Shown piece by piece: positions 12,725 through 25,021 of a stretch of DNA of 64,000 nt. Position numbers and translations under genes: made by a program. This stretch comes from Lophius americanus. Taxonomy: Eukaryota > Chordata > Actinopteri > Lophiiformes > Lophiidae. Within the stretch, counting starts at the first letter, position 1, and every line of letters starts with the position of its first letter. Below the pieces are notes generated by a model. It was not told the DNA's origin. It did not search any database and saw nothing but the letters and a program-made list of their open reading frames with translations. Location of the stretch: positions 23,581,001-23,645,000 of the forward strand of contig JBBDHG010000014.1 of the NCBI GenBank assembly GCA_037951165.1. Reading direction: 5' to 3'.

Positions 12725-13116
12725 TTAAGCCCCCAATCCCCTGCATTGTAAAATCAATCTCCCTGACTGAACTCTTTAAAATTGAAATAAAAAATTTTGC
12801 CGAATAACAACATTTTTCGTAAAAACAAAAGAAGGAAAAAAGTAAGAAAGTAAGAAAAGTAGTAGTAGAAAGTAGTAAGAGTAAAATATAATCTATTAGA
12901 GAAAAATGTATCATTCAGAAGATAGATCTCCTTGAGTCGATCAATGTGCGTGAAATTTGGAGTTATTTGGACCAATGGTGAAGAAATTATGTCCGAAAAC
13001 ATTTTGGAGATAGAGCTCCTCCTATTATCCTATTTTCATGAGTTAACGTGTTAACATGAAGGCTCTGCGCCGGGGATAGCGATTCTATACTATCCCTGAC
13101 TTTCGGTTTATAAATC
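12725..13116 (-). mobile_element. family X repeat, copy 4
   Basis: Minus-strand copy lacking the hairpin. It begins CCCCCAATCCCCTGCATTGT, has one internal module (TAGATCTCCTTGAGTCGATC, TTTGGACCAATGG) and ends in a decayed terminus (CTATCCCTGACTTTCGG). Part of the interior between the module and the terminus is missing. Confidence 0.7.
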
Positions 13117-13700
13117 ACCCTCAACATCTTCTGTGGGTTGATGCTTGATGAAACATTCATGATTGCTAATGGTTTATACAGTTTCATGTAGGTCTGAGAG
13201 GTGTAGCAACGGGGATGACAGATATTAGACTGTGCATGTGGGGAATCATTAATATTCATAATGACTACTAGATGTGTCTTTATCCAGTGAACTACCACAA
13301 GTAGCTCCATCAGGTTTTTTAGCCGCTTTGATCAGGGTGTCAGTCTGTAACCTCAAAAGTTTTAAAAGCAAGAAGCCAAGCTTCGGTAGACTCTCACTCT
13401 CTTCACCGCAGCAACACTTTACACGTGATTCAATAACGTATGAGACAAGTATATAACGTGAATTTAAATTATGCACCGAGTGGTCAGCTCTAATACTCAT
13501 TTTCAATGAAAAGAGATTATTTTCAAAGATATAAAAGCCTTCCGCACTCTCTTTGTCCTTGTTGAGGATTTCAAATTGAAATTCTTTCTTTAAACCTTTA
13601 CCCGATGAGATTTCCTCCGTAAGGCACCTTATATTCTTCTATTTTACACTAATTTATTCTCAAATAGTTTTATTTAATACTCAATTGTTTTATTATGTAG
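13117..13700. other. no gene recognised
   Basis: Short open frames on both strands overlap each other (13249-13506 minus, 13274-13456 plus) but have no recognisable content. Confidence 0.5.
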
Positions 13701-14370
13701 TATATCCTGAAAAGTTGGGGATATTATGGAATCATTATTGGCCCATCACAAACATGGGTTAGAGAGTATGCAGTCCGCATATCCTTCGTGTTAACGCAAA
13801 CTCATGAATCTTATATGGACTTTCATGGATTATTTTCAAAATTGATACCCATGTAGAACTTGTGAGGAAGAACTGGGTTGATTTTGAGAAAAGTCAGTTG
13901 GATATTTCCCGACAATTGAGGGAACTTTATCTCCAACACTTTCAGGGCCATCATTTCTTAACCATTGGTCTGATTTAGTCAAATTTTGGTGCCCCTGAAT
14001 GTGTGTATGAATCGACTTGAGGAGATCTTTCTTGTATATATCACATTTTACTCCAAATAGTTCATATTCTGCTCACAAAGGGGGGCTTTTTATTGAAAAA
14101 CACTATTTTTTTGGACATAGCTTGGTTTGGTTTGTATGTGTATTGACTCAAAGAGATTTATTTTGTACATGTGTATCATGTTTTACTCTAATTGTTCATA
14201 TTTTAATCAATAGGGGGATCTTTTTTTTTTTTAACAAAAAATGCCGTTGTTCAGATACAACTTCACATTTAATGAGGAGTTCAAAAGCGGAATAGCTTGT
14301 GTAAATGCAGGGGATTGGGGACTTTTCAGGGTAAGCCTTTGCTGTCAGGGATGAGAGTCTAGGTCTATAG
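13701..14370 (+). mobile_element. family X repeat, copy 5
   Basis: Nearly full plus-strand copy. It has the terminus TATATCCTGAAAAGTTGGGG, CCTTCGTGTTAACGC, then two internal modules, each with a GACTTGAGGAGATCT- or GACTCAAAGAGATTT-type core, a TTCATATT block and a run of G before a T-rich spacer. It ends GGGGACTTTTCAGGGTAAGC with a partly mutated hairpin (GCTGTCAGGGATGAGAG at 14341). Confidence 0.8.
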
Positions 14371-16760
14371 TTAGTACATAAACTTCTAGAAGTAGACACA
14401 ATTGTCACTCATCTTATCGTATGAAATGGATCAATAGCTGTCAATAGCCGGATCATATTATTTGAATAATTAAGAGATTAATCATCTCAGGAGGAATGCA
14501 CATCAGGAGGGGCTGGAGCTGCTGTCTACCTGGAAAGCCTTTGCTGCAGATTTGGGAGGACAAGAAAACTCCCATGGCACCACTCCAGATGAAGGGCATG
14601 ATGGAGCAGATGGCTACACCTTTACCTTTAGCTCGCCAAACAAACAATTCTACAGGTGCCACAAGATGTTTGAGCTGGATCAAGGCCCAGTCTCAACCCC
14701 CACCTTAACACATACACACCTCTGCAACATCTTTCCGCAGTGCTCCACTCCAAACATTCAGCCCGCTTCCTTGTTTTTTTTTCACATATTCTCCCCCAAC
14801 CTTCGCTGCCCCCGCTCACTTCAAGCCACAGAGCCATTGGCTGCATTCAGAGGCCCGGTGAGGGGAAGAACAGCTGGAGTAAAACACTTCAGAGCTCAGA
14901 CCTTTTACATCGCTCGTCTCATACCCAGACCATCTCCTGTGTTGCATATAAATAATAAATGATGAAAAATAAATGCTGATTCTGAGAGGATTCAAGAAAG
15001 CAAAGACTGTATATCTTTATAAACGGGTTTGCTTGACAAATACTTTGTTTTTTTTAGAAGCAGTTGGGGCAAGTCAGTTACAGGAAAGGAGCCCATGAGT
15101 TCTGTCCAGAGGGGTATTCCAGAAAGAATGAAATCTGAGCTTTTTAACCGTGAGAAGTGAAAAACTCTGGGTTTTTAATTATACGGTAACTCAGTGAACC
15201 TAACCTCCTGGATGGCAGCTTTTCCTCAACAAACCCTGTGTTTATTTCTGATACCTTCGCCCGCTGAGTCTGAATCAGAGCTGTCAGATGTGACCTGTTA
15301 TTTTCTCATGTAATAAGCCGGGACAAGACTGTGAGACCCAGTATGTGTGTGATTTCCTTTCCTGATGAATAATTGGTCCAAAGACACCTTTTCCCATCTG
15401 TACTCTGCAAACACTGTATCTCTTCACATTCAAGCATTTACCTGAAAAACTATTTACAACTGGAGATCTCAAACATCACACCACATCTGAGCAAAGTGTT
15501 TACGATGCTGTCCATTTTAGTTTTCAAATAGTCGTTTCTGCTACAACATTAGCAACATGTATGTGTGTTTACATATACATTTATAATGTATATACTGGAA
15601 TAGTCACTGGATTTCAATATTGAACCTATCTGCCTAGCAAGTTACTTCAGGTCGGCATGCAGAGGCAGTGGGCCACGCAAGATATTCCCATAACCTTCTT
15701 CAGCTAATCCCGAAATATTCCCGGATGAAATTCAATTTCATCCAACAAGCTCTGAGTCGGCTCAGAATTAACTATATATTTGTATTTCATTTTAAGCATC
15801 TTGCACAAAGGGAGCGTGTGTTGGGATGAAGAAGGTGCAGACCGCGTAACTTCTTATCCTATAAGGAAAATAAATTAACCACTATGTCCATGGAAATCCA
15901 TACAAAGCTGTCTCGATAGTTCATTCAGAGCAGAACGTATCACACCTGATTATCTTTATTTAATTCTATAATGAACCATTCAATGATTGTTTTCAGTAAG
16001 TATGAAATCGGTCCTGCCATCTGTAAAACCCCAACACATGTGTGGGTAAAAAGGGCAGCCAAGCTGGTGAAAATCTAATATAACTGACAATTAGACAAAT
16101 ATATATTGTGATTATACTCAAATTATATAAGCACAAAGTGTAAGCCAACAAGGCTGACATCATGTTTTGGTTTATTTTATACGATTTTTACAGAATAAAG
16201 TAGCATTCAAACCCACAATGAAAGGAAATGCAGCTCAAGGCCAGTGACGTCTTGAACAGTTAAGGCCATACTGTGTGCAGACTGCTATCCCATAAAATAT
16301 CTCGGGGCCCATTTTCATGCTGGTGCAAATCAACGGCAGTGACCTTGCACTGGGGAAGTATCAATTTCATTGGTTGAAATCAGGTTTTTCTTGAGCCTGC
16401 ACTCACTTGGCAATTTTTACGATTCTGTTTGCAGGAACACATTAAAAAGCAAGAAGAGCATTGCTTTCTACTAGCATGAATGCAACTGAATTGACGTGCA
16501 TGATTGATACCCATCCACGCCTACCCATAGTTAATTTTACCCAAACCACTCACACCAAACATGGGGTGCTTGCACTTAAATAATCCTATGCCACGATCCT
16601 TCGCCATTGAGTGCACAGAAATAAGGCCCCTAAGGTGAGGAGTGTTTACTGTTTTTACGGTAATAGCAGATAAAATATTGGAGGGACATTCACACGGAGA
16701 ATGCTCTACACTAATTCCTGACAACCTTTTAGTCCAAACACATATCTCCCTTCAGTCAGT

Positions 16761-16763
<3 letters not shown>
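14371..16763. other. no gene recognised
   Basis: Mostly plain sequence. A slightly GC-richer part (14490-14960) has several overlapping open frames on both strands, the longest 136 codons, with no identifiable domain. No RNA gene seen. Confidence 0.5.
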
Positions 16764-16803
<40 letters not shown>

Positions 16804-16830
16804 TGTGGGTGTGTGGGTGTGTTTGTGTGA
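16764..16830. repeat. (TG)n microsatellite
   Basis: Pure TG for 36 bp (16764-16799), then imperfect TG/GGGT units to about 16830. The His/Thr-rich minus-strand frames here are products of this tract. Confidence 0.95.
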
Positions 16831-17415
16831 TTGAGACCAAGATAAAAGTGATTGAACAGAAAGAAAAAGGTCAAGAGAAGCCAGCAGGAAGCAGGCAAAA
16901 TGGTTGTAAATCCATTTATTGGATACTCCGAAATTGAAAAATACATAAAATTGTTGGCGAATAAACACCAGTGGTGTGATGGTCATTGGTCCAAATAAAA
17001 TCTCTATGCAGATCAAATGAAAAATATTGAACAACTTTATCTCAAATTGAAATACTAGGTCTTCTCCTGCTGTTCTGATGTTGCACAAATAACCCTTCCA
17101 TACATGGAAAAGTCTAAAAAATAAAAATAAAAAATGTAATTTACTGTCAACTTGTTCTTTCCAGTATTTACAGCTGAGGTCATTTATTCAAGCAAATGAC
17201 AATATTCATTTAATAAATAATTTAATAAATTCAAGTATTTCCATGTTGGTCCATTGCTGTCCAACATATGGAATGTTTATTTCAAGTACTAGCAGAAGTC
17301 AAACGATGGAAAAAATAAAAGTTGGGGATTTATATATGAAGTTGGACTTGCCGTATGAGAATAATTTTGTGTGTCTATTAACACATCTGATATAACTGCA
17401 ATGAGTAGAGCTAGT
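16831..17415. other. no gene recognised
   Basis: AT-rich sequence, nothing supportable. Confidence 0.5.
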
Positions 17416-17532
17416 CCATGTGGGTTGAATAGAAAGCCACTGGACTTCAGTTCTGACCATTCCTCTAGGATGAGAGGGGAAACGTCTCAAGCCAAAACAG
17501 AAGTCCAGTTGCTCTTGATTCAACCCACATGG
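17416..17532. repeat. imperfect inverted repeat (hairpin)
   Basis: The left arm 17416-17450 and right arm 17498-17532 are reverse complements. 15 outer bases match exactly (CCATGTGGGTTGAAT), then about 8 mismatched bases, then an inner match (ACTGGACTTC). The loop is about 47 bp. It could be a tiny palindromic mobile element, or transcribe into a hairpin. The right arm and its downstream bases resemble a fish dispersed repeat I half-recognise (AAACGTCT...GAAGTCCAGTTGCT), but I cannot name the family. Confidence 0.6.
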
Positions 17533-18708
17533 TTTACCAAGACCTGGATGAATGAGAATCTACACAGATGAGAAGAGCTAGTTTACCTACTCCTAAATGA
17601 TGACTCAAGTGATTCATACTAGAAAATCTCACGGCAGATTTATACCTCTAGACCTGACAACCTATCCACAAAAGCCCTTTATGTCCCCATTAAGAGAAAG
17701 TTATAGAACTATGGAGAAATGATTTCTTTTCATATTTTATTTTATTTATTTTATTCACATTGTCAGATCGTCTCTCGAGAACCATGCAATGCCCAACCCA
17801 ATGGCTCATCAGTTTTTGGCAAAGACTTTTTTTCCTCTCAGGACTATAGACCCACACTTGTGCACTAGGGGCAAAATCCTCCTCTTGGAGCAAGTTTCTC
17901 TGTCAAAATCCAGCATCTACAAGGCCCTACCTAGTCACTTAATGCATCTCCCAGAGCCTTTCCCGAAGGTGGTGAAATTAGTCCTGGCCAGGCTCACCTG
18001 GCCAGGAGCGCAAAACTTGAAGTCCACTGAGTTACACACATGAATGATGCAAGTTTCACTTGGTGGACTCTGAACCCCCGCCCTACTGTATATGCCCACA
18101 GCACCAGGGGCTAGGGATATCAACAGCCACACGCTCCATGGGGGCCCCCACCAGGTACTGCTGCAAGGGGGTGTACGAGCACCGGTTGGGCCTCTTCTGA
18201 CCAGTGAGGGTGGCACATCAGTGCCCGTACAGCTCTACCTTTTGGTGACACCCGGGCCAGTAGAGCCAGGACCGCAGGAGATGAAGGGTCTTGGCGACAA
18301 AGTTGCCTACCCCTATCGAACCATGGACACGTTGGAGCAATCTGGGGCACAGCTGGAGAGGCATCAGGAGCTGGAAGATGTAACGGTTGCCCCCAGCAGT
18401 TTGCCTACAGCGATGGAGGTGGCAATCACAGCTACTGAGGTTGAACCACTGTGGGTAGAGGGCCTATAGTAGCTCTCCTGTGTGATAAGTTAGTCTTCTC
18501 TCCCCAAGCAAATTAATGAGCCAGATGTCAGTTCAGGAGTTATGCTTTCAGACCACTTTTAGTGTGTGCCAACCACTGCAGACTGGGAACACGCAACAAG
18601 TGTTGCAGTTCTGGGATAATCCAATTGTTTAGCCATTACTTTTTGGGTCTTGACAAATCGACTGATCAAGCAAGCATATGTGAAAAGAATAAATCATCGT
18701 TATGTAAA
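17533..18708. other. GC-richer unclassified block
   Basis: From about 17780 to 18480 base composition rises clearly above the neighbours. Open frames run in several frames on both strands: 84 and 125 codons plus, 93 and 76 minus. The plus-strand 125-codon product is Pro/Gly/Glu-rich with no motif I know. This could be a decayed retroelement or gene fragment; I do not assign a function. Confidence 0.4.
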
Positions 18709-18968
18709 TATATCCACAAAAGGTTAGGGATATTATTGTATCATCATTGCCACCGCATCCGCTGCCACAGATCCTTAATTTTGACACGATAACTCAAATT
18801 ATACAGTCATGTAGACCTTAGAGTGAGGAAAAACTGGATTTAGCAAAAGGTTGGTTGTATATTTGCAACAAAAGTGGAAGCATTATCTCCAAACAATTTC
18901 GAGCCATAATTTTGCAACCGCTGATGCGATTGAGTCCAAATCTGGTGCTGATGAATTAACCCTTGGAG
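18709..18968 (+). mobile_element. family X repeat, copy 6, 3'-truncated
   Basis: Plus-strand copy with the terminus (TATCCACAAAAGGTTAGGGATATT), the GC-rich segment CCACCGCATCCGCTGCCACA, and the first half of one internal module. It stops at about the ATGAATTAACCCTTGGAG point, and no hairpin end is present. Confidence 0.7.
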
Positions 18969-19312
18969 TTCTAAAAGTCGAAGCAATAGAGAAAATTCAA
19001 ATTATATCATCCTAAGGAAATGAAAAAAATGAATTTCCATGAGTTGTACCACAATAACAGTCCGTATGGATAAGGTTTGGAGTTGTGTCGTCAGGTAAGG
19101 ATTTTCCTGTAGGGCACATTATGTACAGTGTATCTCCAGTGTATTTCCATTATAATTGGAATTTAAGACCCACTTCACATCTATTTAAGTACACTAAAAA
19201 CCCAATTCAAGACATATTTCATGTCCATACTGGCAAGAAAGTATTAAGGATATGAAAGAAATTCAGAACCCCAAAATTTCCTGCAAAGTAAATCAATTTA
19301 TTCAGTGAAACA
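18969..19312. other. no gene recognised
   Basis: AT-rich spacer between family X copy 6 and the zinc-finger fragment. Confidence 0.5.
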
Positions 19313-19680
19313 TTACTTCAAGCAGTTTTTCCAGTGTTCCAAAGTTATCAATGTCGCCATTACTGGTATATGACTGATCGTTTGCGACGGTGTGTAAAGC
19401 ACCTCAGCTTTTAGCGTTGGTGTAGCTCCGAGCGCTGTCTGGAGGTCGATTGGTGTTGATGCTCTAGGTCCAGACATGGAACAAAACGCACTGATTGCAG
19501 ACGTTTGTTGCTGGTTGTTTAAAACCGCTTTATGCTTTTCTGATTTTGCAAGCGGGCCCAGACAAGCAATGCCCAATCTTCCACATTTCAGATTTTTCTT
19601 GCAGAAGTTGCAGCAGGCTTCAAAATGGTTTCCAGGCACCGGCTTCAACCACGCATCAAATTGACTGATTTCTAACCATA
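19313..19680 (-). pseudogene. hAT-like transposase N-terminal (BED-like finger) fragment
   Basis: An uninterrupted minus-strand frame of about 120 codons. It starts with FDAWLKPVPGNHFEACCNFC and continues to LAKSEKHKA. This F..WL..V.....A.C..C ... KH pattern is that of the BED-like DNA-binding finger at the N-terminus of hAT-type transposases and their domesticated relatives. Only one His of the expected His pair is visible. After the finger the sequence is Ser/Thr-rich and ends with a stop near 19313; an AATAAA lies just beyond it on the minus strand. No RNase-H/DDE core follows, so it is a fragment or a small derivative. Confidence 0.55.
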
Positions 19681-21360
19681 GATAATTGAATTTGCATCAT
19701 TAGCTTTTCACTCTCCGCAAAGTTTCTCCACACCATACCAGTACACCACACCTCTTGGCTGCAGGTGAATGGGTGTTTCAACAAATTCTATCCGGGGAAT
19801 ACAGCTCTTGCCTTTTCGTTCCATCTAAAACAGAACTAGGTACCGTAACCGACCGTAACTGATCAACTGATTATAGCAAGTTGATTTTGAATCTCTTCAA
19901 ACCCACCTTTCAATATTATGTTAAAACAAACTTAAAATACATGTGAATTATGTAGGCTTGTTTTCAGAAGTCAGGGCCAGTGTTGGTGGGTTTTTTTATA
20001 ATATATTCGACAGACAATGTTACTGTTTAATTTTTTAAATCTCAAAGCTGAATACTTGCATTCAATTAAAATGGTTCTAAAGAAACACAAGGCTTTGACC
20101 TGAAGTGGTGCACAAACAGATTTGGCAACAGGTATTTGCAAAACAGAATACCTTGTAACTCAAGTAAAAACCTGCGAAAAATCCGAGTTAGTTTGATTTG
20201 ATTAGCAATTAAAGTAATTTACTTTTTTTAATTTACATGAAATATTTCAAGGCTTCAAGCAGGGTCTGAATCCGAAATACAGGCTCTGCATGACCTCACC
20301 TTCTCTTTTAATTAATCAAGCTTAATTTTCAGCATTCTTGTTTTCACTTATTTAAATCAGTAAGCTATTCAGGTTAGGGAGAATGGGAACTTAAAAGTCT
20401 TGACGATTTGCCGTCACACTCAATCATGCTTTCAGTATTGTAAACGTATTGCCGTGGATTTATTCCAGAAAAAAATGTTATGCAGAAATTACACATCTTT
20501 GCCTCAACCTTTCTAGAAGTAGTGACAATCACATTAGGCAAGTGGCCATAAATTACCTTCTTATGTCTAACCGGCTAAATCACCATGGCTTCCCTGCTGT
20601 TAATTTAGAGAAAAAAAACAACAACAAATGGTTGAGGCCCATATTGAGCCCCTCTGGACTGAGAAGTACTTCAGAAGGAAACTATTGTTAACAGGGCTGA
20701 ACAGCATTACTCATTACAGAGTTATATATTTTAAGATGAAAACAGCCTTGTTTGTGGGTTCGGTCTCACTCAAGGTCACCCCTAGCCATAGTGTAAATTT
20801 AAATGCATGTCAATTTGTAGAAACCAAAAAGATATAATATGTCTAACATAAACAAATGCATTTATAATACAGATAAATCTGAAATAAATAACAGAAAAAA
20901 CTGTTAAAAGACAACAATGAACGACAATAAAGAAATCAGCTGAACGGAATGTACACTATGGGCTGGGAACAAAATGTGAAATTCCAGATTACCGTCTCTC
21001 ATGCGTGTGTTCTCTCTCTGATCGTTCTTTCGTATACTATACACATTATTTCCATGTCAGAGTATATGTATGATTAGTGTTAATAATTCAATAAATATAA
21101 TGTTGCCTGTTCAATAAAAACTTTATTGTAACTTGTAACATTGGCAGGGGAAATAAATTGAACGGGGGTATATAATTTGGGGACAAAAGGTAAATTTGAT
21201 CTGATAAAAGTTCCAGATAAAAGGCATAAGATTAAAAATACATTTGTTAAAAATGAGAATTAGCAGGATTATATTTTTTAATGATTAGAAATCAAGAATG
21301 ATTTACTCCCAATCCCTGGTCAAGGGCATTTTATTTTTCAATATGCTGGTTATGCACCCA

Positions 21361-21361
<1 letters not shown>
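19681..21361. other. no gene recognised
   Basis: AT-rich sequence with frames of at most 80 codons. Nothing identified. Confidence 0.5.

Positions 21362-21394
<33 letters not shown>
21362..21394. repeat. (CA)n microsatellite
   Basis: About 16 CA units without interruption. Confidence 0.95.
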
Positions 21395-21396
<2 letters not shown>

Positions 21397-22444
21397 AACA
21401 TTGAGTGTGATCTACACGAACGTCAGTGGTGTTTCGGCATGATTACATCAATAACAACATCTATTGAAGTGTGCGCCTATCCTTAGAAAGTCCTCGTCCT
21501 AGTTTTACATGTGTCATTGTAGGGGTAAGTAAAAAAGCTAGGATGTCACATTGTAATGGCTTGTCAAATCCAGCATGATTCACTCTAATTAAACTGGTTT
21601 AAGATCATTGACCGGCATCATCTATAACCCCAGTCGAGTTTTAAGCTGTCAAACAGCAGCCGGAGAGTCCAAAACTGAAGCTCATTGAACCCTTCTTACA
21701 ATCAGGAAGAGACGACACAACGATAACAATAGAGTGACACTAAAAGTGTTCAAAAGGTGAAACTATAATAATATGTGATGGCAACAACCTGCGCCACTGC
21801 TTTCTGTTTTGAAACAGAGACAGGGTTGATTCTAGGAATAGACATGTAGGAGGGCTCTGTCCCTGATGACAATGTGACACGCTTACGTTGACATTCTAAG
21901 TTCAACCAGCTGGTTCAATTACTGATGTTACTTGATAACATTAACACTTTTCAACATATGCTATTTCATGTAACACAGTGATACTTAATTTTTATAACTA
22001 TAAAGTGAAACTGACTTTTAGAAAATGAAAAATTCATCAAGATATTTACACTAGTCTTTAAGCCTTTTCCACTATTCTGAACCTCAATTCAGTTGGTTAC
22101 GTTTTACCTTCAGAGGCAAATCTCATTATACTGTGATATAACTATTCATCTGTTAAATCGGTATGAGGTCAGTCAACAGTGTTTATGCGGAAAAATCTGT
22201 GGATGTGACGCACAGGCTTGTCCATTCACTGTTCGAACCCATTTCAGCCAACTAACAAACCAAGTTACGTTAGTTACAGGTCTTTGGTCTTCTGCACAGC
22301 AGCTGCGTCCATTCGTCTGTCTCTCTGGAGACCTGGAACATTAAAGCCTGCAAGTCCAAGTGCGCTGAAGATTTTGATATGTTTTTAAGATTGCCTGTAG
22401 ATATTTCTGTGTCTCTAATATTTTTGATGACATTCAGGCTGTTT
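21395..22444. other. no gene recognised
   Basis: Plain sequence, with an 83-codon frame at 22093 lacking motifs. Confidence 0.5.
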
Positions 22445-22668
22445 GTTTTGAGATAAGGCTCTCTCTTATGTCAGAAATATACATCTGACCTTTCCCAAAA
22501 TCACTCCAGTTCTCCATGTAAGGTATCCATGTAAGGTATGGGTGTAGCGTATGGGTGTATGACGTATGGGTGTATGACGTTTAAAGATCTAACTATTTTT
22601 GAGGTAACATGGTAACAGGAAGGATTTGCTCAGGCAGATTATATCCCCAACTTTTCGGGAATATAATC
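22445..22668 (-). mobile_element. family X repeat, copy 7, truncated
   Basis: Contains only the region next to the GC-rich terminus: TTTTGAGATAAGGCTCTC, TCAGAAATATACATCTGACC, TTTCCCAAAATCACTCCAGT and the end ATATCCCCAACTTTTCGGGA. A short tandem repeat (22513-22581) has replaced or interrupted the interior. Confidence 0.65.
22513..22581. repeat. short tandem repeat inside family X copy 7
   Basis: Five units of 13-15 bp: two of TCCATGTAAGGTA, then TGGGTGTAGCGTA and two of TGGGTGTATGACGT. It sits where family X should contain its mid-terminal sequence. Confidence 0.75.
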
Positions 22669-22869
22669 AATACAATCACACAGGAGGGGCGGGGAGTCTG
22701 AAACGAGAGGAGGTCAACAGAAGGCCAGGAAATAAAAATGCTTTCAAATAACATATAACCTGTCAAACATATTAACATATACATGGGAAAACCATGAATG
22801 GCTAACATTTTGCATAGCTCTTACTTCAAGTCCTTGTTCAGCTAGGAAATGGAGAGACTGCACGAGGCA

Positions 22870-22980
22870 GTGTATAATATTCAGGATTTACGAGGTTTAT
22901 TGTCATGTACACAGTGAAAAAAACAGCAGCTTACACCAAGCAGTGAAATGCTTACTTTGCCTGTCTCTCTTCACACAAGA
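22870..22980 (-). repeat. LINE/SINE 3' tail fragment
   Basis: The text GTTTATTGTCATGTACACAG followed by GCAGTGAAATGCTTACTTTG is the reverse complement of a recurrent fish retroposon 3' end. Downstream lies A/T-rich sequence without coding content. Confidence 0.5.
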
Positions 22981-23679
22981 CAATAATAAAAAATTAAAAT
23001 TAATATTACGATATAAAAGCAAAGACATAAGTTAATATGGTGGAGCCAAATCATTTTGTATATTGCAATGGTACTATAAGTTCTGTTCAGAACATTCTGT
23101 TCGGACTGTGAAAAATTGCATTTACAGGTAATGCAGTACGTGTTTAACATGCATCTATCGTTTAATGGTGATCCCACCAGCCCAAGCAGACTAAACTCAA
23201 GCCTGATATGCTCCTGAGTTTTACTTAGCTCTGTAACACGCACACACCCATACAGACTAACGCAGGGCTTCAGACTGAAGAGCATTGAGATTGGATATAA
23301 TGATACAGGCTGGTCCCTTCTTTTGCGGGCGAAACTTTCAGCTGGGCAAACATGGATAGAAATGTTGAAGTACTGAGATAATTATGTCTGAGACCTTTAG
23401 CCTCCAGCACCAGCGACTGTCATAGCTCTCTAATTGAAAATCAAATGAGTTATTTAACTCATTCCACTTATATATATTTATAGGGAAATGAAAGCCATAC
23501 ACAATTGTGTGATGTCAATAATGACAGAAGGGTGGTTCTGTTCAAACTGGCTATGTACAGTATATTCATGCTAAAGTATGCTGTCAACTTATTCTCCAAG
23601 GGCCTGATTAAGTGGTCAGTGGAAACATGCCTCTGACCTCTACCAGTGACTACTGGTCAGAGTAAAAGCACCTCTGCTT

Positions 23680-23756
23680 TTACTTTGTAGCACTTTGAGA
23701 TTTGATCCAAATGTAAAGTGCATTATAAATGAAATGTATTATTATTATTATTACTG
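23680..23756 (+). repeat. LINE-type 3' tail with (ATT)n
   Basis: CACTTTGAGATTTGATCCAA, AAAGTGCATTATAAATGAAA, then an ATT repeat. The same tail recurs at 24613-24681, 52345-52425 (minus) and, shortened, at 54925-54962, so it marks several copies of one retroposon family truncated to their last 40-80 bp. Confidence 0.65.
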
Positions 23757-24156
23757 AACAGCTGGTTCAACTCACTTTCTGTGAAGAGCAGAGGCGCACA
23801 TTAAGACGCACATATTTTTTTCATGGCTATATTTAATGTATTTACCAAATCAGAAATGAATGTGTTCATGTTTTAACGTGTTACTGAATATTAATAATTT
23901 GATTTTCAATTCACCAAATTGAATTCTTTTATTTATTTTTTTATTTTTTTTATGAGTGGAATTTTCATCCGCAGTTCGACACCAAGCCACACTCCTCGAC
24001 TCAGCCCAAATGAGCAGGCACCCCTGTAGAGCCTCAGAAATATCCAGTTTATGAAGACATTGAGTGGGAGTTGCTGGAGCAACAGAAAAATCCGTCTGCA
24101 GCTCTTGAAGATGGATTCATCCAGGAGTTGAGAGCTGTGTCTTCATGATCTGCATG
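23757..24156. other. no gene recognised
   Basis: AT-rich spacer; a short readable stretch near 24040-24110 has no known motif. Confidence 0.45.
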
Positions 24157-24240
24157 AGGACCACTAGGCAGCTGGTCAGCCACAGAGGACCACTAGGCAG
24201 CTGGTCAGCCACAGAGGACCATTAGGCAGCTAGTCAGAGC
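24157..24240. repeat. 29-bp tandem repeat, three copies
   Basis: Units begin AGGACCACTAGGCAGCTGGT. Two are exact (24157-24185, 24186-24214) and the third (from 24215) is diverged and incomplete. Confidence 0.85.
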
Positions 24241-24599
24241 TGAATCTGGCAAGACGCATGGAAAAATGGGTACAGGAATGGTATGGTCTCTCAATCCAAG
24301 CAGTCCCACAACGGAGCACCCAGGAAATGGAGAGGGAAGAGGGCGCACAGTAGGAGAAATTAACCTATTTGGATTTACTCCTCCAAGTTCTTGCGCACAT
24401 CGGGCCCGATGTTTCAAATTCATTAAGGCCAACATACTAAACACACAGAGTTTGTAGATTGTATCATTTGCAAATGTTTTTACAAACATAAAACATCAGT
24501 AAATCAGACGCCAATTGTTCAAATTGAATCAGATATGAATATAAATCACAGAGACACTTTTATTTTTTATATTTTACTGCCAAGTGAGAAAATTCAAAT

Positions 24600-24800
24600 T
24601 TAGTTACACACAGTACACTTTGAGATTTGATCCAAATGTAAAGTGCATTATAAATTAAATGTATTATTATTATTATTATTAGTACAACAAAGTGAAACTG
24701 TTCTCTGCGTTTGATCCCCGAGGAGTAGTGAGCAGCCCCAGTCTCAGGGTCTTCCTCAAGGACCCTATGACATGTATACATGTAGACTGCAGTGTCCGTC
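24600..24800 (+). repeat. composite LINE tail with (ATT)n
   Basis: Contains the CACTTTGAGATTTGATCC tail and an ATT tract (24661-24681). Directly after it comes a second block, AAAGTGAAACTGTTCTCTGC and CAGGGTCTTCCTCAAGGACC, of the type seen at 41936-42110. Two retroposon tails appear to be juxtaposed or nested. Confidence 0.5.
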
Positions 24801-25021
24801 AGGTCTAAGATAGAAGCTTGTGGTTTCAAATCATTAAGGTTTTGATCATTGAGTAACTCAGCAAAGCACTGATTACAATTTTGCATACAAATTGAAAAAA
24901 GCGACACCAAAGGTTAATTTCACATTTATACAGTATTTCAAGAAATCAATTACAGAGATTTTTCATGTGCCTATAAATTCCCGGGGTCTTACAGTTACAG
25001 TAAAAGATGAGCTAAAGACAA

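Noticed and set aside
15650..15740. Possible further family X fragment (GGCATGCAGAGGCAG, ATATTCCC)
   Set aside because: Match too short and gapped to count as a copy.
16752..17088. Minus-strand frames with His-Thr repeats
   Set aside because: Produced by the TG microsatellite read in antisense.
24266..24457. Open frame near the 29-bp repeat that might be an exon
   Set aside because: No domain, no convincing splice sites, short.
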